Positions 62,101 through 64,000 of a stretch of DNA of 64,000 nt are shown in pieces. The first letter of the stretch is position 1. Every line of letters starts with the position of its first letter. This stretch comes from JBJYIN01 sp046237015 (GTDB lineage: Bacteria; Pseudomonadota; Gammaproteobacteria; Enterobacterales; Enterobacteriaceae): NCBI RefSeq assembly GCF_046237015.1, contig NZ_JBJYIN010000005.1, forward strand, positions 220,841 through 284,840, in the 5' to 3' direction. The notes under the pieces are model-generated. The model had not been told where the DNA came from. It saw only the letters and a program-made list of their open reading frames with translations, and did not search any database. The position numbers and the translations under genes were made by a program.

Positions 62101-64000
62101 AGCGTCACCGTGCTGCCCGGCTCGGCGTTACCGCTGACGGAGGTGCCATCTTCCGCTACCTCAACATCGGTTGGTACAGCTGGTGCGGTCGTATCCGGTG
62201 CGATTGCACTCGTCACTTCTGACGTATTACCGGCTGCATCCGTCGCCGTGACCGTGACTGTTTCACCATTCAGCAATGCTGTCGGTAACGTCACGCTGTA
62301 CACCCCATACTCATCAGGTGTCGTGACCAGTACCGTGCCATTCGGCAGCGTCACGCTCACCGTACTGCCCGGCTCCGCATTCCCGCTGACCGTCAGGCCA
62401 TCCGCGCTGACCACCGCTTCCGGTGCCTCCGGCGGAGTGGTATCGGGTATTGATGTATCCGGTACCGTCACCGTATATGACGGCGAAGTATTTCCTGCTG
62501 CATCCGTCGCCGTTACATCGAGCTGTGTACCCGCTTCCAATCCGTCCGGCAGACTGATGCTCCAGGTACCGTTGTCTGTCGCTGTGGCCGTAATTATGGT
62601 GTCGTCCGGCAACGTCACCGTCACCGTACTGCCTGGTTCGGCCGTCCCATTCAGCGCCGTGCCCGCTTCATTCAGGTAAGCATGCGGCATGTCCGGTGGC
62701 GTTGTATCGGGTGCCTCCGCGGTGATCGGATCGCTGCTGTTGCCAGCAGGATCGGTGACCACCACATTCACCGTTTCACCGTTGGTCAACGGCGGATCTA
62801 ACGGCACGGTAAAGCTGCCATCCTCACCTACCGTGGTTTCACCCAGAGTATTCCCATCAGCATCGGTGAGGGTCACCGTGCTGCCCGGTTCGGCGTTACC
62901 GCTGACGGACGTCCCATCTTCTGCCACCTCGACATCGGTCGGTACGGCTGGTGCGGTCGTATCCGGTGCCTCTGCGGTGACCGGATCGCTGCTATTGCCA
63001 GCCGGATCGGTGACCACCACGTTCACCGTTTCACCGTTGGTTAACGGCGGATTTAACGGCACGGTAAAGCTGCCGTCTTCACCTACCGTGGTTTCGCCCA
63101 GAGTATTTCCATCAGCATCGGTGAGCGTTACCGTGCTGCCCGGCTCAGCGTTACCGCTGACGGAGGTGCCATCTTCCGCTACCTCGACATCGGTCGGTAC
63201 GGCTGGCGCGGTCATATCCGGGGCCTCTGCGATGACCGGATCGCTGCTATTGCCAGCAGGATCGGTGGCGATCACATTCACCGTTTCACCGTTGGTCAAC
63301 GCTGGATTTAACGGCACGGTAAAGCTTCCGTCTTCACCTGCCGTGGCCTCGCCCAGTACATTACCGTTCGCATCAGTGAGGGTCACAGTGCTGCCCGGCT
63401 CGGCGTTACCGCTGACGGAGGTGCCATCTTCCGCCACCTCGACATCCGTTGGTACGGCTGGCGCTGTCGTATCTGGTGCCTCTGCGATGACCGGACCGCT
63501 ACTGTTTCCAGCAGGATCGGTGACCACCACGTTCACCGTTTCCCCGTTGGTCAATGGCGGATTTAACGGCACGGTAAAGCTGCCGTCTTCACCTACCGTG
63601 GTTTCGCCCAGAGTATTTCCATCAGCATCGGTGAGCGTTACCGTGCTGCCCGGCTCAGCGTTACCGCTGACGGAGGTGCCATCTTCCGCTACCTCGACAT
63701 CGGTCGGTACGGCTGGCGCGGTCATATCCGGGGCCTCTGCGATGACCGGATCGCTGCTATTGCCAGCAGGATCGGTGGCGATCACATTCACCGTTTCACC
63801 GTTGGTCAACGCTGGATTTAACGGCACGGTAAAGCTTCCGTCTTCACCTGCCGTGGCCTCGCCCAGTACATTACCGTTCGCATCAGTGAGGGTCACCGTG
63901 CTGCCCGGTTCGGCGTTACCGCTGACGGAAGTGCCATCTTCCGCCACCTCGACATCGGTCGGTACGGCTGGCGCGGTCGTATCCGGGGCCTCTGCAGTAA
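56136..64000 (-). CDS. Giant BapA-like Ig-repeat adhesin, type I secreted (N terminus beyond the window)
   Basis: Partial gene open to the right edge; 2,620 C-terminal residues are visible. From the edge inward there are 20 complete Ig-like repeats of 83-88 residues (58875-64000). A C-terminal region follows with three modules of the type GEYG-L-G-Y-Y-L (for example GEYGTLSINLDGSYTYTL and GKYGVLTLEVNGDYRYEL). Near the end are RTX-like pieces GDGKDTLIF and GGNGSDTW, and a type I secretion tail with DGDRIDVSALLQGW and VQVTLEELLESNAITA. The plan matches Salmonella BapA and other biofilm adhesins exported by type I systems. The secretion genes lie immediately downstream on the same strand after a 100-bp gap holding a CGCAGC/GCTGCG hairpin (56082-56099). 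It probably mediates surface attachment or biofilm formation. Very few Cys are present, as expected. Confidence 0.95.
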   Translation of the reverse strand, partial: TAEAPDTTAPAVPTDVEVAEDGTSVSGNAEPGSTVTLTDANGNVLGEATAGEDGSFTVPLNPALTNGETVNVIATDPAGNSSDPVIAEAPDMTAPAVPTDVEVAEDGTSVSGNAEPGSTVTLTDADGNTLGETTVGEDGSFTVPLNPPLTNGETVNVVVTDPAGNSSGPVIAEAPDTTAPAVPTDVEVAEDGTSVSGNAEPGSTVTLTDANGNVLGEATAGEDGSFTVPLNPALTNGETVNVIATDPAGNSSDPVIAEAPDMTAPAVPTDVEVAEDGTSVSGNAEPGSTVTLTDADGNTLGETTVGEDGSFTVPLNPPLTNGETVNVVVTDPAGNSSDPVTAEAPDTTAPAVPTDVEVAEDGTSVSGNAEPGSTVTLTDADGNTLGETTVGEDGSFTVPLDPPLTNGETVNVVVTDPAGNSSDPITAEAPDTTPPDMPHAYLNEAGTALNGTAEPGSTVTVTLPDDTIITATATDNGTWSISLPDGLEAGTQLDVTATDAAGNTSPSYTVTVPDTSIPDTTPPEAPEAVVSADGLTVSGNAEPGSTVSVTLPNGTVLVTTPDEYGVYSVTLPTALLNGETVTVTATDAAGNTSEVTSAIAPDTTAPAVPTDVEVAEDGTSVSGNAEPGSTVTLTDADGNALGEVTVGEDGSFTVPLNPPLTNGETVNVVVTDPAGNSSDPITAEAPDTTAPAVPTDVEVADDGTSVSGNAEPGSTVTLTDSDGNALGEATAGEDGSFTVPLDPPLTNGETVNVVVTDPAGNSSDPITAEAPDTTPPDMPHAYLNEAGTALNGTAEPGSTITVTLPDDTTLTTTAAENGTWSVTLPAVQEAGTQLDVTATDATGNISPSYTVTVPDTSIPDTTPPEAPEAVVSADGLTVSGDAEPGSTVSVTLPNGTVLITTPDEFGVYSVTLPTALLNGETVTVTATDAAGNTSEVTSAIAPDTTAPAVPIDVEVAEDGASVSGNAEPGSTVTLTDANGNVLGDATAGEDGSFSISLSPALTNGENVTAVATDAAGNSSTPATATAPDTTAPAVPTDVEVAEDGTSVSGNAEPGSTVTLTDANGNELGEAIAGEDGSFTVPLDPPLTNGETVNAVATDGANNSSAPATTNAPDTTAPLPPTNLSVAEGGVSVSGNAEPGSTVTLTDADGNALGEATAGEDGSFTVLLDPPLTNGEAVNAVATDGANNSSTPATTNAPDTTAPAVPTDVEVAEDGTSVSGSAEPGSTVTLTDANGNELGEAIAGEDGSFTVPLDPPLTNGETVNVVVTDPAGNSSDPVTAEAPDTTAPAVPTDVEVTEDGTSVTGDAEPGSTVTLTDADGNTLGETTVGEDGSFTVPLNPPLTNGETVNVVVTDPAGNSSDPVTAEAPDTTPPDMPHAYLNETGTALNGTAEPGSTVTVTLPGNPPLMDTVADNGTWSISLPEGLEAGTQLDVTATDAAGNTSPSYTVTVPDTSIPDTTAPEAPEAVVSADGLTVSGDAEPGSTVSVTLPNGTVLITTPDEFGVYSVTLPTALLNGETVTVTATDAAGNTSEVTSAIAPDTTAPAVPIDVEVAEDGASVSGNAEPGSTVTLTDANGNVLGDATAGEDGSFSISLSPALTNGENVTAVATDAAGNSSTPATATAPDTTAPAVPTDVEVADDGASVSGNAEPGSTVTLTDANGNELGEAIAGEDGSFTVPLSPALINGETVTAIATDPSGNSSASITVTAPVMVLEANDNAVLLDLVTEAEVTSEQYSDWGVLVVGALGNIISLLGDDSAQVNFTVDSGASADMVLDASATGGVLSLLSTMGVIVQQYDTTANSWNTIVNTSDPQWASLLTIGSNSVTLNLEGLGEGAYRAIAYNTTLLAVGSFTNITATVTQTGAGVVSGETIFSGNVITDVDSENGSDVAPVGTVVTQVENGTGDVVEVTQDGTSIQGEYGTLSINLDGSYTYTLTNTSPSVLGQTDSFTYTISVSGVTATANLNVSLGEAIDIPASNVVVTDDSASITYETTVDTIDNGTSSQGGFTLINVGLGRELNVGILDDLASPIIFDVEEGTVRTMTLQSSVAGLSAFSEFDLYIYKFNNATQQYEQHRVEEGWLKTTLVLGSSEELTLTLEGGRYLFLLDTVSGISVVTGYTLDVLEDHVYTVETVSANTTGNVMDDDIAPEGSVISTVNGVTVVADGTTSISGEYGVLMIDAQGNYSYTLNAGLGADSITAPDSFVYTVTAPDGESDTGTLNVELIPSGLTAVDDSVALPATAANEETPYIDSNAGTASWTTLPVVSSSGSAEGSITVADDTILKDAVITFDVDTALGIGSLNISWSLVDGSGEEIRTGVVNSSSLINLPFIGIGANIPLTGLELAAGDYTLRFTGSIGALGITVGNVTIAASVAGTSILLDDFLTETAAVEGNLFDGSGSESNSADQLVSVDTVLSIVDADNHVITLDPRENIATATTVEGKYGVLTLEVNGDYRYELNANVNPETITEKETFTYTLTTEGEGTAEAVLTIDLALQLNGSRYNDTATSSAYDDTFTLGDGKDTLIFKLLDPEGVTGGNGSDTWTDFSLADGDRIDVSALLQGWDSESGNLGDWISVDIVDGNTVIAIDRDGQGSAFESAELVTLQSVQVTLEELLESNAITA
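58875..64000 (-). repeat. Tandem Ig-like repeat array within the adhesin (20 visible units)
   Basis: Three unit types occur. Type A (85 residues, 255 bp, opening DTTAPAVPTDVEVAEDG) appears 14 times. Type B (88 residues, DTTPPDMPHAYLNE) and type C (83 residues, PEAPEAVVSADGLTVSG) appear 3 times each, always as adjacent B-C pairs. Reading from the N-terminal side the order is AAAAA BC AA BC AAAAA BC AA. All share AEPGSTV and a closing TD-x-AGN-x-S motif. Near-identical blocks show recent duplication. The array continues past the right edge. Confidence 0.95.

Noticed and set aside
58627..62679. Long plus-strand open frames of 413, 592 and 337 codons across the adhesin region
   Set aside because: They are antisense shadows of the repeat array: the biased codons of the minus-strand repeats leave the opposite frame open. 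They have no ribosome sites or known domains and simply mirror the A/B/C repeats.
58875..64000. Possible CRISPR-like array because of regular repeats
   Set aside because: Repeats are about 255 bp, lie in frame in one continuous coding sequence, and have no short unique spacers or cas genes.

Overview
The window is chromosomal DNA of a gammaproteobacterium of the order Enterobacterales. Gene content, gene order and protein sequences follow the E. coli nadC-ppdD/hofBC-guaC-coaE-zapD-yacG-mutT-secA-secM-lpxC-dcw-cra-ilvIH-leu-sgrR-thi-yabI segment closely. A DciA-like gene beside secM, alaE between mraZ and cra, ilvBN beside the thi operon and a bap/lap-type secretion locus set it apart from E. 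coli. I infer a member of Pectobacteriaceae or a near relative (Pectobacterium/Brenneria/Dickeya type), but nothing in the sequence proves the genus.

Layout: 1-6.7 kb holds the end of nadC, a type IV pilin set (ppdD-hofB-hofC), guaC on the opposite strand, and coaE-zapD-yacG. 6.7-7.0 kb is a MITE-like palindromic repeat with 13-bp terminal inverted repeats. 7.0-12.3 kb carries mutT, secA and secM (with its ribosome-arrest sequence) on the minus strand, a divergent DUF721/DciA-like gene, and lpxC. 12.4-29.3 kb is the complete division and cell wall cluster (ftsZ-ftsA-ftsQ-ddlB-murC-murG-ftsW-murD-mraY-murF-murE-ftsI-ftsL-rsmH-mraZ, all minus strand), driven from a promoter carrying 10-bp-spaced MraZ boxes. 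29.3-30.2 kb is AT-rich and geneless. Then come alaE, cra, ilvIH, an acyl-CoA ligase occupying the place of leuO, and leuL-leuABCD with a leucine attenuator.

41.6-42.4 kb contains a frameshifted small gene followed by an intact partner, which I read as a decayed toxin-antitoxin-like pair. 42.5-48.0 kb is the sugar-phosphate stress and thiamine region: the SgrS small RNA with its SgrT peptide, divergent sgrR, a TPP riboswitch and thiBPQ. 48.1-50.3 kb is ivbL-ilvBN with its own attenuator, so two of the acetolactate synthase isozymes (I and III) lie about 14 kb apart. yabI follows. 51.2-64.0 kb is a type I secretion locus (membrane fusion protein, ABC transporter, TolC-like outer membrane protein) whose substrate is a giant Ig-like-repeat adhesin running off the right edge: 2,620 residues are visible, including 20 complete repeats.

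Most of the window is conserved housekeeping sequence. The parts that reward a second look are the adhesin repeat array, the broken toxin-like gene, the variant SecM arrest motif, the SgrS/SgrT locus, the palindromic repeat and its 39-bp remnant, and the gene-order exchanges around leuO, ilvBN and alaE. I saw no prophage, insertion sequence, CRISPR array, tRNA or rRNA.
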